Of a DNA stretch of 64,000 bases, positions 16,407 through 24,708 are shown one piece after another (position 1 is the stretch's first letter; each line of letters starts with the position of its first letter). The notes under the pieces are model-generated. The model had not been told where the DNA came from and searched no databases. It was given only the letters and a program-made list of their open reading frames with translations. Source of the stretch: Herbiconiux sp. L3-i23 (GTDB taxonomy: Bacteria > Actinomycetota > Actinomycetes > Actinomycetales > Microbacteriaceae); NCBI RefSeq assembly GCF_023734115.1, contig NZ_AP025737.1, positions 2,666,001-2,730,000 of the forward strand. The letters are read 5' to 3'. The translations under genes were made by a program, and so were the position numbers.

Positions 16407-17243
16407 ATGGCCGAGATCACCGCGCACCACGGCATCGTCAAGGACACCAATCTGCACGTCGACGACACCGGCGGCAGCGGCCGTCCCCTCGTCCTCATCC
16501 ACGGCTGGCCGCTCTCGGGGGCGTCGTGGAGCGAACAGGTTCCCGCGTTCGAGGCCGCCGGCTACCGCGTGATCACCTACGACCGCCGCGGCTTCGGTCA
16601 CAGCGACAAGCCGCTCACCGGATACGGCTACGACGCCCTGACCGAAGACCTGCACACCCTCCTCGAGGCCCTCGACCTGACCGACGTCACGCTCGTCGGC
16701 TTCTCGATGGGCGGCGGCGAGGTCGCCCGGTACTTCTCCGAGTACGGTGCCGAGCGGATCCGCAGCGTCGTCTTCGCGTCGGCGGTGCCACCGTTCCTGC
16801 TGCACACCCCCGGCAACCCCGAGGGACCGCTGACCGCCGGTCAGGCCGCGAAGATGGCCGCTCAGCTCACCGCGAACCAGGAGAAGTTCTACGACGGCTT
16901 CGTCACCGACTTCTTCTCGGCCAACGGAGCACTCGTCGTCACCGAGGAGCAGCGCCAGCGGGCCCTCGCGCTCACGACGCTCGCGAAGAAGGAGGCGGCC
17001 CTCGCGACCATGACCTCGTTCGGGTCGACCGACTTCCGCGACGACCTCCCGAAGGTCTCGGTTCCGACGCTCGTCATCCACGGCGACGCGGACGCCACGG
17101 TGCCCTTCGAAGGCTCCGGCAAGCGGATCCACGAGGCCATCCCCGGCAGCGAACTCCACGTGGTCGCCGGCGGGCCGCACGGCGTCAATGTGAGCCACGC
17201 GGAAGAATGGAACCGCGTCGTGCTCAACTTCGTCAGCCGCTGA
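16407..17243 (+). CDS. alpha/beta hydrolase (non-haem chloroperoxidase/arylesterase type)
   Basis: A 278-residue alpha/beta-hydrolase-fold enzyme. Oxyanion motif HGWP (after VLIH), nucleophile elbow GFSMGG with the catalytic Ser, the acid in VIHGDADATVPFE and the catalytic His in GGPHGVNVSH are all present. DRRGFGHSDKP and GFSMGGGEV are typical of the cofactor-free haloperoxidase/arylesterase group, which act as esterases or perhydrolases in vitro; the natural substrate is unknown. ATG at 16407 follows GGAAGGAC. It diverges from nei2 and ends in a strong hairpin. Confidence 0.88.
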   Translation: MAEITAHHGIVKDTNLHVDDTGGSGRPLVLIHGWPLSGASWSEQVPAFEAAGYRVITYDRRGFGHSDKPLTGYGYDALTEDLHTLLEALDLTDVTLVGFSMGGGEVARYFSEYGAERIRSVVFASAVPPFLLHTPGNPEGPLTAGQAAKMAAQLTANQEKFYDGFVTDFFSANGALVVTEEQRQRALALTTLAKKEAALATMTSFGSTDFRDDLPKVSVPTLVIHGDADATVPFEGSGKRIHEAIPGSELHVVAGGPHGVNVSHAEEWNRVVLNFVSR

Positions 17244-17248
17244 GCGAC

Positions 17249-17280
17249 CGAGAGGGGTTGGGAGCCCCCGGCCCCTCTCG
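17249..17280 (+). terminator. hairpin terminator after the alpha/beta hydrolase gene
   Basis: CGAGAGGGG / CCCCTCTCG stem starting six bases after the stop codon, with a 14-base loop that can itself pair. A short T-poor tail follows. Confidence 0.65.
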
Positions 17281-17373
17281 ATCATCCGAGATCGGATCGC
17301 CCGGTCCGATGCCCTGGGAATCCCGAAGCAACTGTGAGGCGGGTTCCCAGACTCCGTCGCGTAAGTTCGTACC

Positions 17374-17475
17374 GCAAGACAGGAGGGAGCCCCGGTCGAC
17401 TAGCTCCCGGGGATCCCGTACCTCCTGATCGCCCGTCGAGGAGCCCCCAATGCAGGGGGCTCCTGTCGGTTAACG
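17374..17475 (+). ncRNA. candidate structured small RNA
   Basis: Between the hydrolase terminator and the convergent galM lies a compact set of helices: CAGGAGG (17380-17386) pairs with CCTCCTG (17421-17427), enclosing CCCCGG / CCGGGG (17390-17395 with 17407-17412), and a perfect 10-bp terminator stem AGGAGCCCCC-AATGCA-GGGGGCTCCT follows at 17439-17464. TAAGTT at 17362-17367 could be the -10. No ORF fits. The final hairpin could equally be the terminator of galM on the other strand, so an independent RNA is only a hypothesis. Confidence 0.3.
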
Positions 17476-17510
17476 ACGAGGCGGCGAGAAGGCGCGTCAG
17501 GGGACGCCGA

Positions 17511-18431
17511 TCAGTTCAGCCGGCGGATTCCCCAGGTCGCGAGCCACTCCTCGCCGGGCTCGAGGAAGCGCAGGCCCTCCCCCGTGTTGAGCGCGTTCGC
17601 GGGCGCCGTCATCGGCTCGATCGCGACAGCGAGTTCCTCGCCGTCGGGGCCCGGGAAACCGGGGCGGGTGAACACCTGGGTGTACGCGAAGTCCTCCTCC
17701 GCCCACAGCTCGGTGGTCACACCGTCGGGCGCTGCGAGGCGGTGCCGGTAGCGGCCGTCGATGAGCGCGAGGTCGGTGAGGCAGACGTCGATCGCGAGGT
17801 CGCCGGCGCGCGCTCCCGACCGGAGGTCCACGTCGGTTCCGTCGACGGGGCGGGTGACGGTGGGGATGTGGCGCTCGTCCATCTCGAAGCGGGTGTCGGC
17901 CGCGACGACGATCTGCAGGTCGTCGACCGACGAGGCACCGGCCCGCAGGTAGGGGTGCGCGCCGATCGCGACCGGCGCCCGCCCGTCGCCGGCGTTGACG
18001 ATGCCGTGCGTGACGGTGAGCCCCTCGTCGTCGAGCTCGTACCGCACCGACGTCTGCAGGAGGAACGGGTAGCCGTGCTGCGGGAACACCGTCGCCGACA
18101 GGGTGATCGCATGCTCTTCACGGTCGGTCACCGAGTATCCGGTGTTGCGGAGCAGACCGTGCGAGGCGTTGCCGGTCGCCGGCTCCGTCACGTCGAGGCG
18201 CTGGGTCGCGCCGTCGAGGGTCCAGGTCGCGTCGGCCACGCGATTGGGCCAGGGCACCAGCACGATCCCGGCGGCGTACGGCGCGATCCGGTCGTCGGGG
18301 TAGCGCTGCACGAGGTCGGGCCCGCCGACGCTCAATGACCGCAACCCGGCGGCCAGTTCGGCGACGACCGCCTTCACCTCGCCGAGGGCGCCGTCACGAC
18401 GGAGGAGGTGCTGTTCACCGGTGGGAAGCAT
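17511..18431 (-). CDS. galM: aldose 1-epimerase family protein
   Basis: Interconverts alpha and beta anomers of free hexoses (mutarotase). The 306-residue product has the family landmarks: GIVLVPWPNRVADATW (substrate Arg), HGLLRNTGY with the catalytic His, ATVFPQHGYPF, GAHPYLRAG with the second His and, near the end, AVAIEPMTAPANAL containing the catalytic Glu. It is 3 kb from galTK on the opposite strand; together these give galactose use by the Leloir route. TAGGCT lies six bases before the ATG on the minus strand (leaderless type). Confidence 0.9.
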   Translation of the reverse strand: MLPTGEQHLLRRDGALGEVKAVVAELAAGLRSLSVGGPDLVQRYPDDRIAPYAAGIVLVPWPNRVADATWTLDGATQRLDVTEPATGNASHGLLRNTGYSVTDREEHAITLSATVFPQHGYPFLLQTSVRYELDDEGLTVTHGIVNAGDGRAPVAIGAHPYLRAGASSVDDLQIVVAADTRFEMDERHIPTVTRPVDGTDVDLRSGARAGDLAIDVCLTDLALIDGRYRHRLAAPDGVTTELWAEEDFAYTQVFTRPGFPGPDGEELAVAIEPMTAPANALNTGEGLRFLEPGEEWLATWGIRRLN

Positions 18432-18567
18432 GCCGCCAGCCTATGACTCGACCGGTTTCGTCGGCCTCGCCCGCCCGTCGAGGCGGCAGGACGAACCGGA
18501 TCGTCGTACCCCGCGCGACCCGCCGACGCAGCGGATGAAGTCCCCATTTCTTCGGACCGGATGTCGT

Positions 18568-18647
18568 TTTCGGGGGACATCGCGCTTGGAGAATCCTGGC
18601 TTTGTCCCCCGAAAGGGTTGACTCCGTGAAAAAAGCGGGCGTAGCGT
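18568..18647 (+). promoter_or_regulatory. inverted-repeat operator and promoter of the surface-protein locus
   Basis: A perfect 12-bp inverted repeat, TTTCGGGGGACA (18568-18579) and TGTCCCCCGAAA (18603-18614), separated by 23 bp, ends three bases before TTGACT (18618-18623). TAGCGT (18642-18647) follows with an 18-bp spacer. This is a sigma-70-type promoter with a large dyad immediately upstream, the right place for an activator or a repressor. The region also lies between divergent transcription units, but galM has its own -10 next to its start. Confidence 0.6.
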
Positions 18648-18699
18648 GCTCTGCACCAACGCGCGGGGGCGCGGTGATCACCGGGGAGGGGTGAGCACG

Positions 18700-19566
18700 A
18701 TGGACGAATCCGTCAAGACGTCGATCCCATCGTGGTTGCGCGCCGCTCTCGCGGGCACCGGTCTCGCCATCGCCGCCGTCGGTCTCGGAGTCCTGGTCGG
18801 CGGCTCTCCCGCCCAAGCGGACGACGCCTCGCTGTCCGGCGTCGTCGGCGGACTCGCCGACACCGTACAGGGCACGACCGGCGCGGTCGACGGACTCCTG
18901 GGCCAGGAGATCGTCGCTCAGACGCTCACCCCGGTCTCGAGCACGGTAGACCAGCTCGTCGGCTCGACCGTCGCGGCCGTCCCCGTACTCGGCGACGACC
19001 TTTCCGCTGCTACCGACGGGCTCGTCGGCGACATCCTGGTCCCTGTGTCGGAGTCCGCCGACTCGCTGCTCGGTGCCAGTGGCGATGTGGTCTCGTCATC
19101 CGGCGGAGTGGTCGGCGGCCTGCTCGACAGGACCGGCGGCGCGATCGACGGGGTCCTCGACTCGGTCGACCCGGCTCACGCCCTGCCGACGACTCCCGCG
19201 ATCCCGGTTCCGGGTCCGGCGACGCCGCAGGCAGCCGCGGCGGCGAGCGCCTCGACCTCTCCCACCGCGCCTGCCACCGAGACGCTCTCCGACGGGATCT
19301 CGACGACCGCGCCATCGAGCGTCCTCTTCGCATCTCGCCCGGACTTGGTCATCGACGTCCCGGGGCGACCGGACGGGCGCAGCGGGCCAAGCCAGGACGG
19401 CCTCGGAACGGTGGCGCCGGCCGCCTCCGCCGCGTCAGCCCCGGCCGGCAGCGATGTGGCCGCGTACTCCGCGCTGCCCTTCCTCGACCGCGCGCTGCGC
19501 GGGCCGGGCGGGAGCTCCGTGCTGCCCGGCTCCGTCACCCACGACACCGACGCCTCGCCCGACTGA
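18700..19566 (+). CDS. secreted low-complexity surface protein
   Basis: A 288-residue exported protein of unknown function. Signal peptide: polar/basic start, hydrophobic core (ALAGTGLAIAAVGLGVLVGG) and likely cleavage after Ala40 (AQA|DD). Residues 45-150 are a run of imperfect V-x-G-L-x units (GGLADTVQGTTGAVDGLLG, STVDQLVGSTVAAVPVLG, GGVVGGLLDRTGGAIDGVLD), predicted amphipathic helices; the rest is Pro/Ala/Ser-rich. No anchor is seen. ATG at 18700 follows GGGGAGGGG. It shares GAVDGLLG (61-68) with the anti-sigma factor tail at 9.0 kb and is followed by the chaplin-like gene, suggesting a cell-surface role. Confidence 0.7.
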   Translation: MDESVKTSIPSWLRAALAGTGLAIAAVGLGVLVGGSPAQADDASLSGVVGGLADTVQGTTGAVDGLLGQEIVAQTLTPVSSTVDQLVGSTVAAVPVLGDDLSAATDGLVGDILVPVSESADSLLGASGDVVSSSGGVVGGLLDRTGGAIDGVLDSVDPAHALPTTPAIPVPGPATPQAAAAASASTSPTAPATETLSDGISTTAPSSVLFASRPDLVIDVPGRPDGRSGPSQDGLGTVAPAASAASAPAGSDVAAYSALPFLDRALRGPGGSSVLPGSVTHDTDASPD

Positions 19567-19667
19567 GTGGATCGCGGCCGTCCTTTCGAGGCGGCCATCT
19601 GCATCCTGCGCCATCGGCGCACCTTTTCCACTCACGTAATCAAGCGAATCAAGGAGATGTGTTCGTC

Positions 19668-20966
19668 ATGTCACGAATCACCACGCGAGTGCTCTACGGA
19701 GTGCTCTTCGCCGGCGGCATCACGCTGCTCGGCGCGACGGCCGCCAATGCGGCCGAGACCAGCGGCGAGGACTCGATCCTCGGCGGCACGCAGGCGGTGC
19801 CCGTCATCACCGCACCCATTCAGGTCGACGGGCTCTCGCTGAGCCTGTTCGGCGACAGCGCGACCTCGGGTTCGGGGGCTACGGCCCCGGTCGAGGCGCC
19901 GGTATCGGCACCGGTGACCGGCGGAGCCGACGGCATCGCCTCCGGCAGCCAGGTCGCTCCCGTCGTCACCGTACCGGTCGACATCAGCGATGTCGCCGTC
20001 TCGGTGTTCGGCGACAGCAGCGCCTCGTCGACCGGAGCGTCGAGTACTTCCGGTGAGGCCGCATCGTCGGCCCCCACCACGGAAGGCACCGATTCGGTCG
20101 CCGGGGGCACGCAGGTCGCGCCCGTGGTGACCGCTCCGATCGACGTCAGCGGCGTGGCCGTGTCGCTTCTCGGCGACAGCAGCACCACGTCGGTCGGGAA
20201 CGCCGGAGCGGTGAACGCTCCGGTCGGGGGCGCCGCGACCGCACCGTCCACCACCGGGAACGACTCGGTGGCGGGCGGATCGCAGATCGGCGGTGCCGTC
20301 ACCGCCCCGATCTCGGTCGGCGGCGTCGCGCTGGCTCCGTTCGGCGACGCGACGACCACCGGCTCGACCGGCTCGGGCGCCGCGCTTCCGAGCGGCGGCT
20401 CTGCGGGTGGGGCGACCACCGAGGGTGAGGACTCTCTCGGAGGCGGCACGCAGGTCGTCCCCGTCATCACCGCACCGATCGATCTCGGCGGCATCGCCGT
20501 CTCCCTCACCGGCGACAGCGAGGTGACCGGCGGCGGCTCCGATGGCGCCACGGTTCCCGTCACCGGCGGGTCCGAGGCCACGACTTCCGGGAATGACGGC
20601 ATCCTCGGCGGCACCCAGATCGCACCCATCGTGACTCTGCCGATCTCGATCGGCGACATCGCGATCAGCGTGACCGGAGACAGTGAAACCGGCACCCCGG
20701 GAGGCGGCAGCACCGACCCGGGCACCGATCCGGGTACCGAGGGTCCTGGAACGGGCGAGCAGCCCGACGACACCGTCGCTCCGGGCGCGACCGCGGTCGC
20801 CTCGGGGATCAGCCTCGCGGTCCTCGACACCCGTCCCGTCGCCGGCTCGCAGCTGGCCTGGACGGGAGCCGACGTCTCCGGCCTCCTGGCGGCAGCGGGA
20901 ATGGTGCTGCTGCTCGGAGCGGCGCTGCTCGTCTCGAGGCGGCTCGCGCGGAACTCGCGAGGCTGA
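19668..20966 (+). CDS. chaplin-like six-repeat surface protein with LAXTG sortase signal
   Basis: A 432-residue wall protein. Signal peptide ends near ANA|AET (residue 28-29). Six 31-residue repeats lie at 34-64, 87-117, 141-171, 198-228, 254-284 and 309-339; a typical one reads GGTQVAPVVTAPIDVSGVAV followed by S-L-L-G-D-S. They resemble the chaplin pattern (G-x-x-V-Q-V-P-V...N-V-x-G-x-x-V-x-V-x-G) but have no cysteines. Linkers are Gly/Ser/Thr/Ala-rich. The C-terminus has LAWTG (396-400), a hydrophobic helix and SRRLARNSRG: a class-E (LAXTG) sortase signal. AAGGAG lies 11 bases before the ATG. Probably an anchored hydrophobic coat or adhesion protein; that function is inferred. Confidence 0.8.
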   Translation: MSRITTRVLYGVLFAGGITLLGATAANAAETSGEDSILGGTQAVPVITAPIQVDGLSLSLFGDSATSGSGATAPVEAPVSAPVTGGADGIASGSQVAPVVTVPVDISDVAVSVFGDSSASSTGASSTSGEAASSAPTTEGTDSVAGGTQVAPVVTAPIDVSGVAVSLLGDSSTTSVGNAGAVNAPVGGAATAPSTTGNDSVAGGSQIGGAVTAPISVGGVALAPFGDATTTGSTGSGAALPSGGSAGGATTEGEDSLGGGTQVVPVITAPIDLGGIAVSLTGDSEVTGGGSDGATVPVTGGSEATTSGNDGILGGTQIAPIVTLPISIGDIAISVTGDSETGTPGGGSTDPGTDPGTEGPGTGEQPDDTVAPGATAVASGISLAVLDTRPVAGSQLAWTGADVSGLLAAAGMVLLLGAALLVSRRLARNSRG

Positions 20967-20987
20967 CCTTCGAGCTGACCGAGTAGG

Positions 20988-21031
20988 GACGCCGTCCCTC
21001 TGCCCGTCGCACCGGGTGGAGGGACGGCGTC
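20988..21031 (+). terminator. terminator after the chaplin-like gene
   Basis: Perfect 13-bp stem GACGCCGTCCCTC (20988-21000) / GAGGGACGGCGTC (21019-21031) with an 18-base loop. No long T-tract, but position and strength suit the end of the surface locus. Confidence 0.7.
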
Positions 21032-21077
21032 ATGCCCGCGATGAGCGGACTCCTCCACTCACTAGGCTTGGGGCGCG

Positions 21078-22190
21078 ATGGAACTGACATCAGGCATCAC
21101 GGCGCACCGAAGCACCATGGCGGACGGGCGCGAGCTGATCTACTACGACGACGCCGACACGACCCTCGGCAGCGAGCGCGCCGCCGACGCCCGCGATCTG
21201 CCGCCCCGACCGCCGACCGCCTCGATGCGCCAGGACGTGCTCACCGGCGAGTGGATCTCGGTTGCCGCCGCCCGGCAGAATCGCGCGTTCCTGCCGCCCG
21301 CCGAACTCGACCCGCTGTCGCCGCAGACGCCGACGAACCCGTCCGAGGTCCCGAGCCTCTATGACGTCGTCGTCTTCGAGAACCGTTCGCCGTCATTCGG
21401 CCCGCTGCTCGAAGACGAGAACGCCCCGCGCGGCCTCGCCGACCTTGCCGAGATCGGGTTCGGCCGCACCCGGACCTCGGTGGGTCGCTGCGAGGTGGTC
21501 TGCTTCTCCCCCGAACACGAGGGTTCGTTCAGCGGCCTCAGCCGCGCGCGGGCGCGCACGGTCATCGAGGCGTGGGCGCATCGCACCGCCGAACTGTCGG
21601 CGCTTCCCGGCGTCGAGCAGGTCTTCCCGTTCGAGAACCGCGGCCAGGACATCGGCGTCACCCTGCATCACCCGCACGGGCAGATCTACTCCTATCCCTA
21701 CGTCACCCCGCGCACCGGCCGCCTGATCCAGTCGATCGAGACCTACGGCCCCGGCCTCTTCGAGGGCATCCTCGAGACCGAGCTCGCCTCCGATCGGGTA
21801 CTGCTGCGCGGCGAGCACTGGAGCGCGTTCGTGCCGTTCGCGGCGCGCTGGCCGATCGAGGTGCACATGCTCCCCCACCGTCACGTGCCCGACTTCGCCG
21901 AGACCACGGTCGAGGAGCGCGACGAGCTCTCGCACCTCTACCTGCGGCTCCTCAAGGGCATCGACGCGCTCTACCCCACCCCCACGCCGTACATCGCGGC
22001 ATGGCACCAGGCGCCCGTGCACACGCATCGCGACGAGATCCGGCTCATGCTGCAGCTGACCTCACCGCGGCGCGCGGAGTCGAAACTCAAATACCTCGCC
22101 GGATCGGAGGCTGCCATGGGCGCCTGGATCGGCGACGTCCCGCCCGAGACTTCCGCGGCGATGATCAGAGAGGCGCTCGAGCGCGTATGA
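21078..22190 (+). CDS. galT: galactose-1-phosphate uridylyltransferase
   Basis: Second step of the Leloir pathway: galactose-1-phosphate + UDP-glucose to UDP-galactose + glucose-1-phosphate. The 370-residue product has the catalytic HPHGQIYSYPYVTPR with the nucleophilic His, FENRGQDIGVTLHHPHG and LMLQLTSPRRAESKLKYLAG. Length and motifs are normal. There is no ribosome-binding site; TAGGCT (21063-21068) lies nine bases before the ATG, so the transcript is leaderless or nearly so. The stop overlaps the galK start. Confidence 0.95.
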   Translation: MELTSGITAHRSTMADGRELIYYDDADTTLGSERAADARDLPPRPPTASMRQDVLTGEWISVAAARQNRAFLPPAELDPLSPQTPTNPSEVPSLYDVVVFENRSPSFGPLLEDENAPRGLADLAEIGFGRTRTSVGRCEVVCFSPEHEGSFSGLSRARARTVIEAWAHRTAELSALPGVEQVFPFENRGQDIGVTLHHPHGQIYSYPYVTPRTGRLIQSIETYGPGLFEGILETELASDRVLLRGEHWSAFVPFAARWPIEVHMLPHRHVPDFAETTVEERDELSHLYLRLLKGIDALYPTPTPYIAAWHQAPVHTHRDEIRLMLQLTSPRRAESKLKYLAGSEAAMGAWIGDVPPETSAAMIREALERV

Positions 22191-23347
22191 CCGACGTCCG
22201 TTCCGACACGCTGTCCGGCTTCGCCGAGCGGTACGGCCACACCGCCCTGTCGCTCTGGTCGGGGCCCGGTCGGGTCAACCTGATCGGCGAGCACACCGAC
22301 TACAACGAGGGCTTCGTCTTACCCTTCGCGATCGACCGTCGCACCTTCGTGGCGATGCGTCCGCGCCAGGACTCCCTCGCCCGCGTCGGCTCGTCCTTCG
22401 CCCCCGAGACCGTTGAGATCGACCTCGCCGACCTCCGCGCCGAGAACGTGGACGGCTGGTCCGCCTACCCGCTGGGCGTCGCCTGGGCCATCGGTCAGTT
22501 CACCGGCGGCAGTGTTCCGACGCGCGGCTTCGACCTGTACGTACACTCCGACGTCCCGGTCGGGGCCGGTCTCTCGTCATCCGCGGCGATCGAGAGCGCG
22601 ACGGCCCTCGCGCTGAACGACCTGTGGGAGACCGATCTCGACCGCCGGACGCTCGCTCGCGTGGGACAGCTCGCCGAGAACAAGGCCGTCGGGGCCCCCA
22701 CCGGGATCATGGACCAGTCGGCGTCGCTGCTCGGCGAGACCGACGCGGGAGTCTTCCTCGACTGCCGCTCGCTCGACGCCGAGGTCATCGGCCTCGGCTT
22801 CGAGCCGGCCGGCCTCGCCGTCGTGGTCATCGACACCCGCGTCTCGCACGCGCACGCCACCGGCGGATACGCCTCGCGTCGCGCGTCCTGCGAGGCCGGA
22901 GCCCGCACCCTCGGAGTGGAAGCCCTGCGCGATGTCGGCATCGCGAGGCTCGACGAGGCGCGCGAAATGCTCGACGACGAGACCTTCCGTCGCGTCCGCC
23001 ACGTCGTCACCGAAGACCAGCGCGTGCTCGACACGGTGCGGACCCTGCGCGAGAAGGGGGCCGACGCCATCGGCGAGCTGCTCGTCGCCTCGCATGTGTC
23101 GATGCGCGACGACTTCGAGATCTCGGTGCCCGAGCTCGACCTCGCCGTGGAGTCGGCGCTGGGTGCCGGCGCGATGGGCGCCCGCATGACCGGCGGCGGC
23201 TTCGGCGGCGCCGCGATCGCGCTGACCCCGATCGACCGGGTCGAAGCGGTGCGCGCGGCCGCGACGCGCGCGTTCGCCGACGCCTCGTTCCGCGAGCCGA
23301 TCAGCTTCACCGTCGTCCCCTCGGCCGGCGCCCGTCGCGAGGACTGA
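22187..23347 (+). CDS. galK: galactokinase
   Basis: First Leloir step: ATP-dependent phosphorylation of galactose (GHMP kinase family). The 386-residue product has the substrate motif GPGRVNLIGEHTDYNEGFVL, the ATP-binding GAGLSSSAAIE and the third motif RMTGGGFGGAAI. GIMDQSASLLGE carries the catalytic Asp. The ATG overlaps the galT stop (ATGA), which fixes the start and couples translation. GalE is not in the window. Confidence 0.95.
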   Translation: MTDVRSDTLSGFAERYGHTALSLWSGPGRVNLIGEHTDYNEGFVLPFAIDRRTFVAMRPRQDSLARVGSSFAPETVEIDLADLRAENVDGWSAYPLGVAWAIGQFTGGSVPTRGFDLYVHSDVPVGAGLSSSAAIESATALALNDLWETDLDRRTLARVGQLAENKAVGAPTGIMDQSASLLGETDAGVFLDCRSLDAEVIGLGFEPAGLAVVVIDTRVSHAHATGGYASRRASCEAGARTLGVEALRDVGIARLDEAREMLDDETFRRVRHVVTEDQRVLDTVRTLREKGADAIGELLVASHVSMRDDFEISVPELDLAVESALGAGAMGARMTGGGFGGAAIALTPIDRVEAVRAAATRAFADASFREPISFTVVPSAGARRED

Positions 23348-23362
23348 CCAGGAGCACGCCCG

Positions 23363-24100
23363 ATGCCGCGCGTCGACCTCAACTGCGATCTCGGTGAGGA
23401 GGTCGGCGACGACGCGGCCCTGTTCGCGGTGGTGACGAGCGCGAACGTCGCCTGCGGGTTCCACGCCGGCGACGCGGAGACGATGCGTCGTTCGTGCGAG
23501 CTCGCCGCCCGCCATGGCGTGGTGGTCGGGGCGCATCCGTCGTACCGCGACCGTGAGGGCTTCGGCCGCCGTGAGGTCGAGATCGACGCCGCTTCCCTCA
23601 CCGACGAGGTGGTCGAGCAGACGACGGCGCTGCGCTCCGCCGCCCACGGCACCGACGTCGAGGTGCGTTACCTGAAGCCGCACGGGGCGCTCTACAACCG
23701 CATCGTGCACGACGAGCGTCAGGCCACCGCCGTCGCGCGGGCGGCGGCTCAGTTGGGGCTTCCGTTGCTCGGCCTCGCGGGGTCCGCGATCGAGGCGGCC
23801 GCCGCCCACACGGATGTGCCCTTCTTCCGTGAAGCCTTCGCCGACCGCGGCTACCTCCCCTCCGGCGCGCTCGCACCGCGCGGGACGCCGGGGTCACTGC
23901 TCACCGACCCGGATGTCGTGGCCGCGCGAGTGGTCCGGATGGTGACCGACGGCACCGTCCTCGCGGTCGACGGGTCGACGATCCGCGTCGAGGTCGACTC
24001 GGTCTGCCTGCATGGCGACACGCCCTCTGCTGCCGCGATGGCGGAATCCGTGCGACGCGCGCTCACTGCGCACGACGTCGAGCTGACGGCATTCCGATGA
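23363..24100 (+). CDS. pxpA: 5-oxoprolinase subunit A (LamB/YcsF family)
   Basis: Subunit of the ATP-dependent 5-oxoprolinase PxpABC that opens pyroglutamate to glutamate. The 245-residue product begins with the family signature RVDLNCDLGEEVGDD and has VACGFHAGD, GAHPSYRDREGFGRR and RYLKPHGALYN, all typical of LamB/YcsF proteins. AGGAG sits nine bases before the ATG. It is 15 bp after galK and first of three overlapping genes in the order pxpA-pxpB-pxpC. Confidence 0.93.
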   Translation: MPRVDLNCDLGEEVGDDAALFAVVTSANVACGFHAGDAETMRRSCELAARHGVVVGAHPSYRDREGFGRREVEIDAASLTDEVVEQTTALRSAAHGTDVEVRYLKPHGALYNRIVHDERQATAVARAAAQLGLPLLGLAGSAIEAAAAHTDVPFFREAFADRGYLPSGALAPRGTPGSLLTDPDVVAARVVRMVTDGTVLAVDGSTIRVEVDSVCLHGDTPSAAAMAESVRRALTAHDVELTAFR

Positions 24101-24708
24101 GACTCCTGCCGTTCGGCGACGCCGCCCTCCTCGTCGAGTTCGACGGGCTCGAGCAGACCCTCGCCGCCTATCGCGGTCTCGTCGTCGATCGCATCGACGG
24201 GGTCGAGGCGCTCGTCCCCGCCGCCAGGACGGTGCTCGTCCGCATCGACACCAGCGTCCTCTCCCTCACGGGGGCCGAGCGTTGGATCCGCGGCTCGTCC
24301 CCGCGCGCAGCCGATGACGGGACGGGTTCGCTGGTGCGCATCCCCGTTCGATACGACGGCGCCGACCTCGCCGACACCGCGCGACACCTCGGCCTCTCGG
24401 TCGCGGACCTCATCGCGCGGCACACCGGCCATGAATGGGTCTGCGCCTTCATCGGCTTCGCCCCCGGATTCGGCTACCTCACGAGCGACGCCGGGCTGAA
24501 CGTGCCGCGCCTCGAGACCTCGCGTCCGGTCGTCCCCGCGGGCGCGGTCGGTCTCGCCGGCGAGTTCAGCGGTGTCTACCCGCGGTCCTCGCCCGGCGGC
24601 TGGCGACTCATCGGAACGACCGACGCGCGCCTGTGGGATCCGGACCGGCCCGAGCCGTCGCTGCTCGCGCCGGGAACGCGGGTGCGTTTCGAGGAGGTCC
24701 GGTCGTGA
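24097..24708 (+). CDS. pxpB: 5-oxoprolinase subunit B (KipI-like)
   Basis: A 203-residue protein of the allophanate-hydrolase-subunit-1/KipI family. Landmarks: LLPFGDAALLVEF at the start, VRIPVRYDGADLADTA, then HEWVCAFIGFAPGFGYLTSD and PRLETSRPVVPAGAVGLAG, which hold the conserved cyclophilin-like active-site residues. It overlaps pxpA by ATGA and pxpC by GTGA. With PxpC it forms the complex that works on the phosphorylated 5-oxoproline intermediate; that assignment rests on family and gene order. Confidence 0.92.
   Translation: MRLLPFGDAALLVEFDGLEQTLAAYRGLVVDRIDGVEALVPAARTVLVRIDTSVLSLTGAERWIRGSSPRAADDGTGSLVRIPVRYDGADLADTARHLGLSVADLIARHTGHEWVCAFIGFAPGFGYLTSDAGLNVPRLETSRPVVPAGAVGLAGEFSGVYPRSSPGGWRLIGTTDARLWDPDRPEPSLLAPGTRVRFEEVRS

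Noticed and set aside
19668-20966. The six repeats of the chaplin-like gene as a recent DNA-level tandem array
   Set aside because: The repeats are clear at protein level but diverged in DNA, and linkers differ in length, so this is an old protein repeat rather than a variable-number DNA repeat.
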